Shown: one piece after another, positions 26,830 to 37,700 of the stretch
Position numbering within the stretch: the first letter of the stretch is position 1
Layout: the number at the start of each line of letters is the position of its first letter
Assembly (NCBI RefSeq): GCF_001039355.2
Contig: NW_019774058.1
Span: 165,817-229,816 of the forward strand
DNA length: 64,000 nt
Direction of reading: 5' to 3'
Source of the DNA: Lingula anatina
Taxonomy: Eukaryota; Brachiopoda; Lingulata; Lingulida; Lingulidae
Program-made: the position numbers and the translations under genes
The notes under the pieces: generated by a model
What the model saw: the letters and a program-made list of their open reading frames with translations, nothing else
Told to the model about the DNA's origin: nothing
Databases searched by the model: none

Positions 26830-27823
26830 ANNNNNNNNNNNNNNNNNNNNNNNNNNNNNNNNNNNNNNNNNNNNNNNNNNNNNNNNNNNNNNNNNNNNNN
26901 NNNNNNNNNNNNNNNNNNNNNNNNNNNNNNNNNNNNNNNNNNNNNNNNNNNNNNNNNNNNNNNNNNNNNNNNNTTGGGGGAAAAGTAAATTTACCAAAAT
27001 TAAATTTTGATCCCAGGGGGAAAAAGCCAAAGGGGTTTTTTTTTATGAAACCCGGGGCCCCCCCCCCCCCCCCCCACTCCACCCTTACCAGCCTAAAGCG
27101 TCTTATATTTTCACTCTATTCTTTATAGAACAATCATTCTGTGAGGTGTCTCTGCAGAGGTTTAGCTCCCTGGGAGAACAACCTGAGGACGGTGCAGACA
27201 ATGGTCAACCCAAGGAGGCGTCACGTGATCCTGTGGATGGGATGGATACCCTAGGTAAAAAGATTACTGTTAAAACTCTGTTATAAGAAACAATAGAAAG
27301 TGAAATGGTCAGATAAGTTAGAGAAGATGATTATTTATAATAATATTTTTTCAAGTCTATTAAGTAAAGCGAGAAAGTGGCCTACAAAAATGTCATCCTC
27401 GAGGAACTGGCAGTGGGTTGATTTAAGCCAGTGATTTACATAACGATGCTTCTTTTATTTCAGGTGTTACGCAACTTGCAGGTGGTTGTACAAGCACACC
27501 TATGAAAAATGAGTGCCAAAAACCAGAGGATTTGGAGGATGAATGTGAGTAGAATATAAAAGAATTAAACAATCCTTTTCTGAAATTAGTATAATATAAA
27601 AGTCCATGGCACACAATTCTAAATGAGCGTTCTTGATACACGAAAGCTGTTGTGAAATGCATTCCGTTGCATACCAACTAAAACTGAAGAATTTATTTTA
27701 GAATTTGAAGTGCAATATTTTGTGTGAATTGATACTATTCACTGGATGCATTTAACAGTTAAAATATTTCTTATTTCAGTTGAAGATGCTTTGTCTGGTG
27801 TAGCAGGCAGCACGGAAGAATAA
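12811..27823 (+). CDS. Giant multi-Tudor-domain protein (14 extended Tudor domains), TDRD6/TDRD15/Tudor-like
   Basis: Exons by eye: 12811-14870 (ATG 12824), 15150-15359, 15776-16028, 16215-16407, 16869-16944, 17385-21953, 22211-23380, 23805-23973, 24354-25476, 25815-25980, 26298-26510, 27129-27254, 27464-27544, 27780-27823. All borders are GT/AG, phases agree, and the sum is 10,440 nt (3479 aa). Fourteen extended Tudor domains start near residues 18, 236, 420, 638, 855, 1155, 1410, 1869, 2055, 2268, 2467, 2710, 2909 and 3197. Each has a version of the WYRA...VxFVDYGN core. Such proteins bind symmetrically dimethylated arginines on PIWI and Vasa-type partners and scaffold germ granules and the piRNA pathway. 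No kinase, helicase, RRM, KH or MYND domain was seen. Orthology to one vertebrate TDRD is not settled. The last three exons lie beyond a sequence gap inside an intron; a stop at 26513 in the unspliced frame is an alternative end. Confidence 0.9.
12824..14870 (+). other. First coding exon: Tudor domains 1-3 and start of 4
   Basis: The start codon lies 13 bases after a TTTCTAG acceptor, in AAGATGA context. Domain 1 lacks the first cage aromatic (Ser in its place), domain 2 is complete, and domain 3 is degenerate (Leu and Cys at the first two cage positions, DFGK in place of DYGN). A Q/S/P-rich linker (about residues 590-635) leads to domain 4, which is completed by the next two exons. The exon ends in phase 1 at GTACCAG before GTAAGC. 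Confidence 0.85.
14963..15149 (+). repeat. Tandem 92-bp repeat carrying a splice acceptor (three acceptors in a row)
   Basis: The acceptor CAG and the first ~50 bases of the next exon occur three times, with CAG at 14963, 15055 and 15147. The unit holds exon start plus intron end. Only the third copy continues into a full exon; copies 1 and 2 run into an in-frame TAA about 20 codons in. Confidence 0.9.
16890..17107 (+). repeat. Tandem ~107-bp duplication covering a Tudor exon end
   Basis: The exon 16869-16944 and the intron bases after it are partly repeated. The second copy, with bases for the Tudor core WYRA, lies near 17013-17067 and is followed by GTAC. It lacks the 5' part of the exon, and from the nearest acceptor it would be read in the wrong frame, so it looks like a dead exon fragment. 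Confidence 0.8.
17770..17965 (+). other. Gly/Ser/Pro/Arg-rich linker with SPGRP-type repeats
   Basis: Between Tudor domains 5 and 6 the protein has about 65 residues made of Ser, Gly, Pro and Arg, with repeated GRPSP and SSPGRP motifs. It is intrinsically disordered by composition. It contains GR dipeptides that could be arginine-methylated, and many SP sites. Confidence 0.8.
19380..20190 (+). other. Long Arg/Gly-rich linker with a 36-bp in-frame repeat
   Basis: About 270 residues between Tudor domains 7 and 8 (roughly residues 1592-1862) are dominated by Arg, Gly, Asp and Ser. The core near 19648-19770 is three copies of a 12-residue GGRDAGGRDFGG-like unit, encoded by a 36-bp DNA repeat. 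GR/RG dipeptides of this kind are typical substrates of PRMT5-class methyltransferases, whose product is the ligand of extended Tudor domains. Confidence 0.85.
24180..24260 (+). repeat. Short intronic tandem duplication
   Basis: A ~38-base unit containing TTAAATTTAAAGGTGA is present twice in the intron before exon 24354-25476. It has no coding role. Confidence 0.75.
25956..26053 (+). repeat. 33-bp tandem triplication carrying a splice donor (three donors in frame)
   Basis: The last bases of exon 25815-25980 and its donor are repeated three times at a 33-bp period. Donors fall at 25981 (GTAAGA), 26014 (GTAAGA) and 26047 (GTAACA). As 33 is eleven codons and the inserts have no stop, any of the three keeps the frame and adds 0, 11 or 22 residues to Tudor domain 14. 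Confidence 0.9.
26620..27090. mobile_element. Interspersed repeat with C-runs, broken by a 143-base gap
   Basis: Inside a Tudor-gene intron, two similar stretches with a shared TTAAATTTTGATCC word and a long C-run flank Ns at 26831-26973. Words such as CTGTAGCCA and TTTCTGAAAAAG also recur at 31.2, 37.6, 38.6, 46.4 and 52.5 kb. The poly-C probably caused the gap. No element ends were defined. Confidence 0.6.
26831..26973. other. Assembly gap (143 Ns)
   Basis: A run of N directly after a poly-C tract, in the intron between the exons ending at 26510 and starting at 27129. Confidence 0.98.
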
Positions 27824-28556
27824 AAGCAAATATTAATGTGTTATTTTCATGAAACCCTTTTGGTTCTTTGACTGTTTTATCTATTTCCCAAAGTGTTCGT
27901 GATAAACTTTGGGAAAACAAGGAATACGCAGCAGCTCATCACAGTGGAGACTGTTCTCTGTGGTGCTTTAGAATAGGAATGAAGTCAATTATGTATATGT
28001 TTGGCAGCAGTTTCAAGAGAGGGGATTCCGTTGTCTTTATTACACATTTGTCAGACTTCTTTATAGCAAAAAAGGCATGTAAAGAACACAGTTCTTAATC
28101 TTGTTTTGTAACATCACTGAGCCCCTTTCCAATTAAATGAAACAAAAATAAAAAATTTTTCATATGACATTTAAGTACCAAATACTTGTGTGAAAAGGAT
28201 TTCTTTAACAGTTAAATGTCAAGATTTTTGATTTTGTACTTCCACTGCATTTTACAAACTTTTTTCATTTACCTGCCATTTTCAGGGATAATATTGATGA
28301 ACGGATATCATTCACAAGTGTATCTAGAATTTAGCTTGAGCTTGTAAGCTTTTCTTTCTGATAACCATTGGCAAAGACATATCTTCACAATGTCAGTCTT
28401 GTTAAGAGAAGGGTGAAGCTGTTCCACTCCTTCTGTACTGTTATAACTTTGTTGATACTGGTAAGCCTGGGCAAGTAAGTTTGCTTAAAGTGAAGGCTGT
28501 ATGTGCCGATTTCCACAAATTCAGTTGTTAGTAATTTGTAGTTAGCTTTCAATAAA
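27824..28556 (+). other. 3' untranslated region of the Tudor gene
   Basis: No further coding frame follows the TAA at 27821. AATAAA signals lie at 28147-28152 and 28551-28556. Which is used cannot be told from sequence. The short open frames here are random. Confidence 0.5.
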
Positions 28557-29049
28557 CTTGTATTTTTGGGTATTGTGGTTTTATCCTTTTCTTTGTGTGT
28601 CGCACTTGAAGAATGCACATTTAAAAACTTGAAAGGAAAAGTGCAAGAATTTTAATCACAAGGAAAATCCTGATACCAAATCATAATTTGTGCATGATCA
28701 AAATTGCGAGGATATAAAGTTTTAAAAGTTCAAACTATTATCTTTAAATCTGGTTGGAAACAATTATAGTCAGAATTGATTGTCAGATTTATTTATTCAA
28801 ATTAATCATTACATCATGGTTTGTTAAAAATAGGTCACAAGAACAGAAGGTTTTAACTCCCCTTCTCATTATATAAAATTATTCATGATGTCATGATCCA
28901 AATGTTTAATCCTATTTTGTGATTATAAAATGATATGGAAAGTGCAGTGAATAAATTCTCGAATCAGCAAACTACGTAACTGAACTGAGCAACAGTCTTA
29001 AGTTACTTTGCCCCAGGACACGATCCTTTCAATAAATGAGTCTGTTCAG

Positions 29050-31539
29050 CTACTGAACATCCACATTCTGAGCAGAAGCATCAGTGCTGGCATCTGTTGA
29101 CTGAGTGAATGCCTCATAAACATTGGCAGCAAAGTCCTTCACTGGCTCCAGCATCAGCAACTCCTGAGAATGGAAAACGGCTTGTACAACTAAATGATGA
29201 AAATGAATAGGAAAGATGTGTTGGAGTTAAATACTATGGCTAGTTTCCAAAATGCAAATATTTACATCATGTTTAGTGTTGAAGAAACTTTTTGATTACA
29301 ATCTCCCAAGATGTAACACCGTAAAACATATAAATTAACTGAAGACAAAGAGGAAAATGTCTACACTGGGGCAAAAATAAACAATTACCTGTACAAAAGT
29401 GTTTGGAACATCTGCACAAACAGTGTGAATCATCCCATTCATTATTGGCACTATTTTGGCCAGAGGCATCCCAACCAAGTTTGGACTGCAAACAAAATGT
29501 CTAATTATCATTCCAGAGCAAGTAAACACAAATCTCTGAAGTGCTGTAACCAGGCTTTGCAGAGATTTGTTTAAACTTTATAATCAATATTTACTTCTAA
29601 TTGTAAATCAAACAATCATGTGAAATGAGAAGACACAGGTGTATTTGAAGCACATAGCGTGGCGCTCAGAATGTGTGATTTCTGTGCTGACATGATCTTG
29701 ATAGATGTTTTCACATCTACTTCCCTATTTGTATTTCAATAATTTGTATGATACTAACTAATGCTCTTGATTTTATATTTATTAAGTGTTTTAAAAAAAC
29801 GCAAAATTTCATAATCCAGACAGACTCACTTTACGACTGACTCTCCAGATTTTGGGTCCTGTTGAAAAAACTCTGCTATCCTGTCAACAAGCCTAGAAAA
29901 CCCTGTTTCCAAACACTTGTCAAGGACCAATTGGAAGTCTTTACTGGAATCAAAAATAGAGAAACTGTGATTTATAAATACACCAGTATGATGTAGTTTT
30001 TTGAGGTTTTGAGCAGACAACAAATGAAGGTTCGTTTAAGTTACTGATAACAAAAAGTATCCCAAGATATCAAATGCAAATTTGCTGAATACAATTTGAT
30101 CTTCTGACATCTTCTCTGGAATGTCTGGTCACTTAAATTTGTAATATTCATATAGCACAAACCCATCTACAATATCCTGCGTCTCTTTCATCAATTTGGC
30201 CAGAATAATCTCTTCGCCATTCAAGCTACATGCCTGAAAATCAAAATATAAAACAATACTAATCACTGAAATTAAAAAAAAATCAAGGTTTTTTAAAAAT
30301 ATATACTTCACAGCCATAGTCAAATGCATTTTAAGTATTTCTCATTTAAATAGGAAAAAAATGACAGAAGGAAAATTTTGTTACTTCTCCAATATCACAG
30401 TCTTGTGGTAAAATAAACTGACACAGCACTGAACAACCCTGGAAGCCATTCTGTGACCCCTGCTCCACAGCTTGACGAACTTGTCTGAATATCTCCTCTA
30501 TATTCACCAATGTCAGTGTCTGCTTGAAAGGAATGCTAGAAACAAAGAAAACAACACTGCCAGTTATTTTAACAAAAATATAAGTAAAGTATCTTTATAA
30601 ACACTATTGCGATTGTTTATTTAGTAAAGTATCACGACTTCTGTTAATAAAATGCTGTCAAATATCACAAAATAACTTAACTTTAAATAAAATCAAAATT
30701 GCACCATGGTACTTTTATCTTTTTTTCAATCCTATACAAATGGCATTTAAATCTTATGTATAACAATCACCTGCCGATGCAGCTTTGTACTGCTTTCTTC
30801 ACAACTGCTGTCAAACTCATCAAACCTAAAATGAAAATTCATTTAGGATTGACAGCACTTGGTTCTAAAATCCTGGAGAGAATAATCAAGTGAAGTCTAA
30901 TAAATGTGCAAAAAGGAAATAAAAAACTATACACATTTACATAGATAACCAAAATAAGAAGATCAACTAGCATCAAAGGCTGACAAAATAATTTTTCTTA
31001 CTTATTTCACTTAATTTTACAACATGAGTAATACTATAATTGTTAACAAAAATACCACCTAGTTACATACCTGGACCTGTTAGAAAATGGACTTTCTCCA
31101 AATATTTGTGTTGAACACTTTGAGTGGCAACAGCAAGTTGCTTGTTCTGTAAAATAAAATTTAATTAAATATACAAGGATCAAATCATTTTATAAAGAGG
31201 GGGTTGGGGGACAGATAATTGCCTTTTTGGCCAGAAAAGGTACACTCCTCATCAAAGTTTGACCTAGATCATTTCTCAAGTTGGGTCAACAAAAGGGGGA
31301 AAGAAGCCCACTCTTTCAGAAAAGTAGTCTTCTTTGAAACTGCTGTCTACAGGTCTGGTATAACTGTAAGGATGAGTCTGCATCTTAACTGATTACAGTT
31401 ATCTTAATATTAATAAGATATAAACTACAGAACTGGTTAAAACACCACAATGAGAATTAACCAACTGTGTGTGTTATTTCTGACACATATATCAAAATTA
31501 TTAAAGGGATAACAACTCATCATATAAGATTCAAAATTC

Positions 31540-31609
<70 letters not shown>

Positions 31610-34600
31610 TGTAAACAACTCATATAAATAAATTCCACCAGACCACATGGACCTTCATGATGGCTACCCTCCAAAATAATAAATTCAGAGATTATTCCGA
31701 AAAGCACACTTCAAAAAAACTTTTGACTAACTTTGAATGTCAGAACAGATTCTTTGGCCATTAGTAAGTATGAGAACATTGTTGTTTACCAAAGAAACCC
31801 GTTTTTAACACTTTTCCCGACAAAATGAAGAGTTGTTATCCCTTTAATATTGGTTTAAACAATGAAACCTCACAGTGCCATTTCTGTCGTGAATATTATC
31901 CAGGTACATGTATCCCCCGATGATGTTGAGCTGGACACGTAGAAACACAATCATCATGGCACTCATGTACACAGACATCATAGTTCTGGTGAAGCCTGGA
32001 ACATGATTAATTTTTATCTTTTTTTTTTTAATTGAAGGTTTAGAAGTTCACGCACTATTGAAAAAGGGTTAAAATATAAAATTATCATAACTGCAAGTAC
32101 TGTTGGTAATCTTATCTATTCAGTAGAAAATACTTATAGGGGCCATTCAAAATAGAAGATTTGAGTATCAACTGGTCCAAGACTCTAATATTGGGGGACC
32201 CAACATCAAAGGAAGACTGCTTAATCCTGTAATGGTCTCTCCGCCTCTCACACGCCTCCCCACACGTCTGGTAGAATGAAACCGAGATTTAATTACTGTG
32301 CCCCTGCAGGGATGACTCATGGGAAGGCGTGTGAGAGGTGGAGAGACCATTACAGGAATAAGCAGCCTTCTTTCCATGTAGGGTCTGCCATATTTGAGCC
32401 TTGGACCAATTGATACTTAGATCTTCTATTATGAATGACCCAATACTATTGTTATATTAAAATCAGAAAAATGTTAAAACACATACTTAGTATTTTTAAC
32501 TCCTCCCATATCTGGACCTTGTTAGAGGGTCTAAAACATGAAAAATATTGTTTCTTTCTTTCTTTCTTTTAAACCAATGATAAAGACAGTGATACTAATA
32601 ATTATTTTCTTCAATACAAATAATTACTACATTTCTTTAAAAAACAACTTTTAAACTACAACTATCAAACACTGGATTAACATATATATATATGACTTCT
32701 AAAATGTGAAGAATGCACTTAAAGTAATACTTTGATTTCAGCTGGGCTGTCAGTGCTTCTGAATCTAAAGCTTGCATCAGTGTTTCTCTCAGCTTTGGCA
32801 GCATGGACAAAACTGAAATTGAATCATTCCTTAAAATAATCAAATTTATTCTAAATATTGACCCGTATAAGAAGAGGTGATTTAGAGAATTAATTTCATC
32901 CAATGATCAATTATAAAAGATAAGTGTTTAGTCAAAAAACATTTTATGATCAACATACATATTATTCAAGCAATAAATATACTTAAATATATCAAACCCA
33001 AAAATCATTTTTCCCTGAGAACTGCAAAATAAAATCAGGGATCAAGTGTTTGTGAATAAGCCCTAATACAAAAGTGGAAAGGATAGAAGAGTAACCTTAC
33101 ATCCTCTTGCAGACCCTCTCAAGGCTTGTAATTCAATCTTTATTAAAAATGTGCCAGTGAAAGATACAAAGAGACTTGAACCAAAATATCTTAAAGATTT
33201 CTTTGATCAAAGAAAAAGAAATATGACCCAGAGTAAACTAAAATTTACCTGTCATATTGCATGTTCTTTGGTTGCTATCAAAATGATGCTGTTTTCTATG
33301 AAAGGAAAAACATTTTATTTTGATGAAAATGTACCTGGACAAAGTAATTTACAAATATTTGCATGGGAGATTTTCCATGACTTGTACCACTGTAGCCATA
33401 ATGTACGATACCTAAACTATAATAAATTAAGATTTAAAAAAATAGTCAACTTGTACTTAACTATCCCACAATATCAATGATACAGCTTTACCTATATTAT
33501 CATAACTATCTCAAAGACAATAAATAAAATAAGACAATATATAACTGAGAGATCTAATTTTTCACCTGGCATATGACAAGCATTCAGCAGCCTCTTTCTC
33601 CTGAAGTTCTTCCAGTTTAGACTGGGCATACTTCCAAATAAAAACCCCACCTGGAATAAAGAAAGTGTGAAACAAATACTGTTACAATAGTCTATATAAA
33701 AGTATCAATATCAGATCTGTACTCCTGACCTATCCTGCCACAACTTAAAGCCACTCTGTGCCAGATTTAAATGATTTTTTTGGAGAAAAAAGCAATTTTC
33801 TTCAACTCTTGAGTCATCCCTGCACTAGGATTTGAGGTCTTATTCAATTCTTAATTTAATAATTTAGTTCTAAATAACTGGCCAGTCATTAAGAAAGATA
33901 CCTTTCCCAAACTTTAATCATTTCAACAAAATTTTAGGCTTCTTGGTAACCGTTGCTGCAAATTGCAAGAAATTACTTCACTATGCAAATGAAGTGGTGT
34001 TTTAAATTTGGAAGGGCTTTGCAGGCATTGCCTTGTTTTCACTTCATAATTTGGCCTTGTGTTGTGTATAATACAGATGTTTTGAGCTGTCATGGCTACC
34101 TGACAAGGCTGAGAAGATAATAACCACACTAAATAGGTTCAAATGAACTTTAATTCAAGTTAATGGGTTTTATTGTCTTTAAGGTCTGAATTAGGAAAGA
34201 TAAGAAGCTTTCAAGGATAAAAATATGACTTTGAAGACTTTTCAAATGTGTGCAGAGTGCCTTTAACTACCAATTAAAGTTATTAAAAATTTCATGAAAT
34301 AAAACTAACAAGGTGAATTTATGATACATTGTGTTTGAATGTGCAACAAACTTCAAGTGACAGGAATGGTTTGAAGTAAACTCAAGATTGCATCCTAAGA
34401 TTTTATGCACACCCTGTTCTAATTTGTGGAATCTGCATTTCACCACTATTTAACTTTTGTCTCTTTGCTTACCAGGGCTGACACCTTTGTGTTTGGCAAC
34501 ATCATGTACCGTCTCAAGATTGTGAGAATTGTACATTTTCTAAAAGATACACAAGTTCAAATTTTCGACGGGGTTTGTTTTACAATCAATGTTTATTAAA

Positions 34601-34743
34601 CTATGAAGCCCATGACTTCATTATGAATACCTAATGCTTATATTTAAAAAAAATTGAATAAATGTTATACCTCCGATAACAACACTAGTGAAGATGAATT
34701 TCTTCTTGTGTCGTTTGATGAAGTTCCAAACTCTTCCTAACAT
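29050..34743 (-). CDS. PEX3: Peroxisomal biogenesis factor 3 (peroxin-3)
   Basis: PEX3 is the peroxisomal membrane anchor that docks PEX19 and inserts peroxisomal membrane proteins. Thirteen exons on the minus strand: 34671-34743, 33566-33650, 33249-33295, 32731-32812, 32487-32530, 31874-31995, 31071-31146, 30771-30825, 30385-30535, 30163-30233, 29830-29943, 29389-29485, 29050-29163. Phases agree and the sum is 1131 nt (376 aa; human 373). The N-terminus [16 protein letters not shown] is the conserved peroxisomal targeting and membrane anchor start. Other diagnostic stretches are [57 protein letters not shown], and the C-terminal [12 protein letters not shown]. The exon 10 donor is GTTTGT, chosen because it keeps the aligned length. 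The gene is convergent with the Tudor gene and looks intact. Confidence 0.96.
31195..31370. mobile_element. Interspersed G-rich repeat copy in a PEX3 intron
   Basis: It shares the words TTTTTGGCCAGAAAAGG, TTTGACCTAGATC and CTTTCAGAAAA with repeats elsewhere in the window (46.4 and 52.5 kb). It lies just outside exon 7. Confidence 0.5.
31503..31855. mobile_element. Short inverted-repeat element (AAAGGGATAACAACTC ends) in PEX3 intron 6
   Basis: The ends AAAGGGATAACAACTC and GAGTTGTTATCCCTTT form a perfect 16-bp terminal inverted repeat. The interior has a TA microsatellite and no coding frame. Flanking bases allow a TTAA-type or AAT-type target duplication, not decided. A related element lies in RIOK1 intron 15 (43003-43293 and 48941-49233). 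Confidence 0.65.
31543..31602. repeat. (TA)n microsatellite
   Basis: About 29 TA units inside the inverted-repeat element of PEX3 intron 6. Confidence 0.95.
32139..32441. mobile_element. ~303-bp palindromic MITE-like element in PEX3 intron 5
   Basis: Two ~125-base arms are near-perfect inverted copies (TAGAAGAT, TATCAACTGGTCCAAG and TGTAATGGTCTCTCC occur on both strands), with a ~55-base centre. It begins near GGGGCCATTCAAAATAG and ends near CTATTATGAATGACCC. The flanks both contain AATACT, but it is not placed symmetrically, so the target duplication is uncertain. No open frame codes for a transposase. Confidence 0.75.
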
Positions 34744-35578
34744 CTTGGGGATTTTAAGAAAAAAGATTTTTACCCCAAAGCCATCTTAAACATTAAAAAT
34801 ACTGATCCTGAAGCGAAGAAAATTTAAAACAGTATATTTCCCCTTAACCCGTGGGGGCAGACATCTTGGCAAGGTCACTGCCTGCACCGAAATGTGACGT
34901 CATCGGTTAGCGTGACCTAGTACATGTGGTGGAACGCGCAATGAATTTGAGAGATTTCGCACGAGGACACAGACCAGTCACGAAGAATGGGTTAACTTTT
35001 ATTGGAACAAAATTAGATAACTAGCTTTTTATCTTGCAAAAACATTAGTTTGCCCAAGAAAAAGAGCTTTGAGGTTTACAAGTGATAATTAAAAACATAC
35101 ATTTATATTTATTTTGCAAACGCTTACGAAAAAACTAGATTGATATTTTTTCATTTATATTTGGCTTTTTATTAAATTTTATTTTATTGATAAACAATAC
35201 AACCATTCAAGCTGAATTTCCGCCTTGCCCACCCTTTAATCTCCAATTTATGTTGTACCAGACGAATCCAAAGTAAATGTAACAGGGGAGCTCTTTTCAT
35301 ATGATTATACCTTGGTTAGTACTATGGGTTAACTAAATAAATTTGCATTGTATAGGATAGTGAGTATCAATTACAAGGTATTTTCCTTTATTCAAAGAGT
35401 TAAACTTTTTCTTTTTAATATAAATAATGCAAATAAAATTCAATTATTTTACCTGCTATATTGGACTCGTCCCATGACACGCCCAGCTCAGCGTACCGGT
35501 TGGCGGTTTACACTTACCACCATATTTCCAAGCTTTGCAGTATTTGTAGCTTCATTTTGCAGATAATATCCAACAAAA
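34744..35578. promoter_or_regulatory. Divergent intergenic region of PEX3 and the PLAC8-like gene
   Basis: This 835-base interval must hold both promoters. A perfect CRE palindrome TGACGTCA lies at 34895-34902, about 155 bases upstream of the PEX3 start codon. The half nearer the PLAC8-like gene is very AT-rich. No other gene was seen. Confidence 0.45.
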
Positions 35579-35911
35579 ATGGCAGGTGAATGGTCCCATG
35601 GTCTCTGTGGTTGCTTCGACAACTTCGGCATTTGCATCATCACTTATTTTGTACCATGTTACACCCACGGAAAGTCTGCCGAAGCGGTGGGAGATGATTG
35701 TCTTCTGTGCGGCCTTTCACAGCTCATTCCCTTCGCAAATATCTTCTTCGCTGCACAGATTCGACAGAAAGTGAGAGAGCAAAAGGGTATAGAAGGGAGC
35801 TTCGTCAATGATATATTGATGTCCTGGTGTTGCTATCTTTGTTCACAAGTCCAGGTCGCCCAGGAAGTGCAAGGAGCAGCGCCCGGCGGACAGAGCATGG
35901 CAAGAGAATAA
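35579..35911 (+). CDS. PLAC8 / cornifelin family small cysteine-rich protein
   Basis: The protein of 110 residues has the family layout: N-terminal WSHGLCGCFDNFGIC, a hydrophobic stretch ending in FVPC, CLLCGLSQLIP in the middle, a basic IRQKVREQ segment, and a C-terminal CCYLCSQVQVAQEV block, the position of the conserved CCxxCxxxQ signature. Family members are membrane-associated or cytoplasmic proteins linked to cell-size control, metal handling or differentiation; the role here is unknown. The frame is open from ATG to TAA without an intron, whereas many family members have introns. ATGGCAGGTGA at the start resembles a donor, but the reading frame continues through it. A CAAAAATGG start context supports the start. 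Confidence 0.85.
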   Translation: MAGEWSHGLCGCFDNFGICIITYFVPCYTHGKSAEAVGDDCLLCGLSQLIPFANIFFAAQIRQKVREQKGIEGSFVNDILMSWCCYLCSQVQVAQEVQGAAPGGQSMARE

Positions 35912-37357
35912 AATGGACAGCTCCAAAAACGGTGGCCTGGGCAAAATTAACACTCTGATTTTCCGTGTTCAAAAGGTCCTCCCCGCGGATTATCAAGCCG
36001 GTGAAACTGTTGGACTGTAAAAAGTTCGATTTCGGTTGAAATATGCTAGCTTATTCATATTTGGATATACGCAATTAGATGCTATTGGATGGAAAACAAT
36101 GGACAAGATTGGAGAAAGTGAAGGAGTTGGAACTTGATCCGAGGTGACCCAATATATTTTCAAGAAACTTGTTGTTGCATGGGAATCAAAATAACGAGGG
36201 ACCAAGGAATTTTGCTGATGCAGTTCGTTTGCCGCTCTGCCATGTATTCTACATGAGGAGCTTTCGCTTTCTGTACCGCTTGGAATTTTCTTTGAGGAAA
36301 TGTTCCGGTAGTTTAGGAGCCACAGAACAACTCGTGAGCAGCCAGCATGTGATCGTCTTCACCCCTGGATACTTCATCATATTCAGACTTTGCACGTGAA
36401 GTGGATTAAAGCTGTAGTCAAACAGCCTCCGTATTAAACTCTGTTAAACTCTGTTGACTACAGTCAATGCCCATACTTCGCTAGTGACACATATATTCCA
36501 AATTTATTGACAATCTGGAATGGACTTGTATAGTTTTATTAGCAAAACATTGCTCAGGGTAACTTGAAAATGTTTTATGGCATATGAACTTAAATTTTAG
36601 AGATTTATTAAATACAAAGTATTCTTCAATTTTATATTCCATCATTGAAAACATACTGGGTCACAGTTCAGTTTGAATGCTTTTTGAGATGAAAATGTCC
36701 AGGTTACTTGATTGGTGTCTGTTGATGTTACAAAACGGATTTTATTACGCTATTTACTGTGTTAGTAATATTTGTCAATTGTGGATTCGCAGGGTTATGT
36801 AGCATTTCCCTAATTGCTTCCCGATCAAAACACACTGTCAAGGTGCTTCAATTAAGGAAAGATTTTAAGATTGAAAGTATGCATGCCATATATAGTAAAT
36901 GCCTGATGTAGGACTCAAGGTGCAGGGCTGTAAATTTGTGCAAACTTCATTGTTCTGTCTTCCAGCTGCAAAGTGATGGAAGTTTGACTTATGTACATCT
37001 CCAGAGTGTCTTATTGTAACCTTGCCATTTAAAAGTCGACTTACTAGAAATTGCCCATTTTATACTTTGATCGTTTGGAGCAGATCACATATAAATGTAT
37101 TATCATTATTTTTGTACGTGAAATCACAAAGCCTTTCAATGTTCAAGTTGTTTGTTGCCTGTATTTTCTTATTAAAATACTTAGTCTGACTACATTTGTA
37201 AAATTATTTCCTAGATTGATTTTAAGCACAAACCCCTAGTAAGAGGGAGGACAAAAAAAAGGAATAAAATATTAAAATATATTATGTTAAACAGTTCATA
37301 ACAAGTCATTCACTGTGTATGCTCTATAAAAACTGAATATTTCATGATCTGAATAAA
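35912..37357 (+). other. Probable long 3' UTR of the PLAC8-like gene
   Basis: No convincing coding frame follows the stop. An AATAAA at 37352-37357 could end the transcript, giving a 1.4-kb UTR. Shorter forms are possible. Confidence 0.4.
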
Positions 37358-37544
37358 CTTTGTCTTACATTTTGATTTATGTATAAAAATATGCTAGAAC
37401 CTACTGATAATGTCTTGAATTTGAAAACGAGGTCACATGCAAACCCAACATTAATTTGTGCAGAGATTGGAAAGCAATGTTTCTTTGGATTGTGTAAAAA
37501 TTAAATGGGAAAGGGGTAAAAGTTCATTTAATCATGCCACCGCA

Positions 37545-37700
37545 GGCTCATAGCCAGGGGAGTTAAAGGGTTCAAACAAACTGCCCTTCTTGCCAGAAGG
37601 TCTGCTGTGGGTAAAATGTGATTTAGGCATGTGAGGATTGGTGAAAAGTCCACTTTTTCAGAAAAAGACCCCCCCCCTTTGTAATTGCTGGTTGAAATTG
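37545..37700. mobile_element. Interspersed G-rich repeat copy
   Basis: It shares CATAGCCAGGGGAGT, the CTTGCCAGAAGG type block and CCACTTTTTCAGAAAAAG followed by a C-run with the family at 26.6, 38.6, 46.4 and 52.5 kb. Confidence 0.5.

Noticed and set aside
33151-33480. 109-codon plus-strand frame
   Set aside because: It is antisense to PEX3 exon 3 and its introns, with lysine-rich random composition and no family match.
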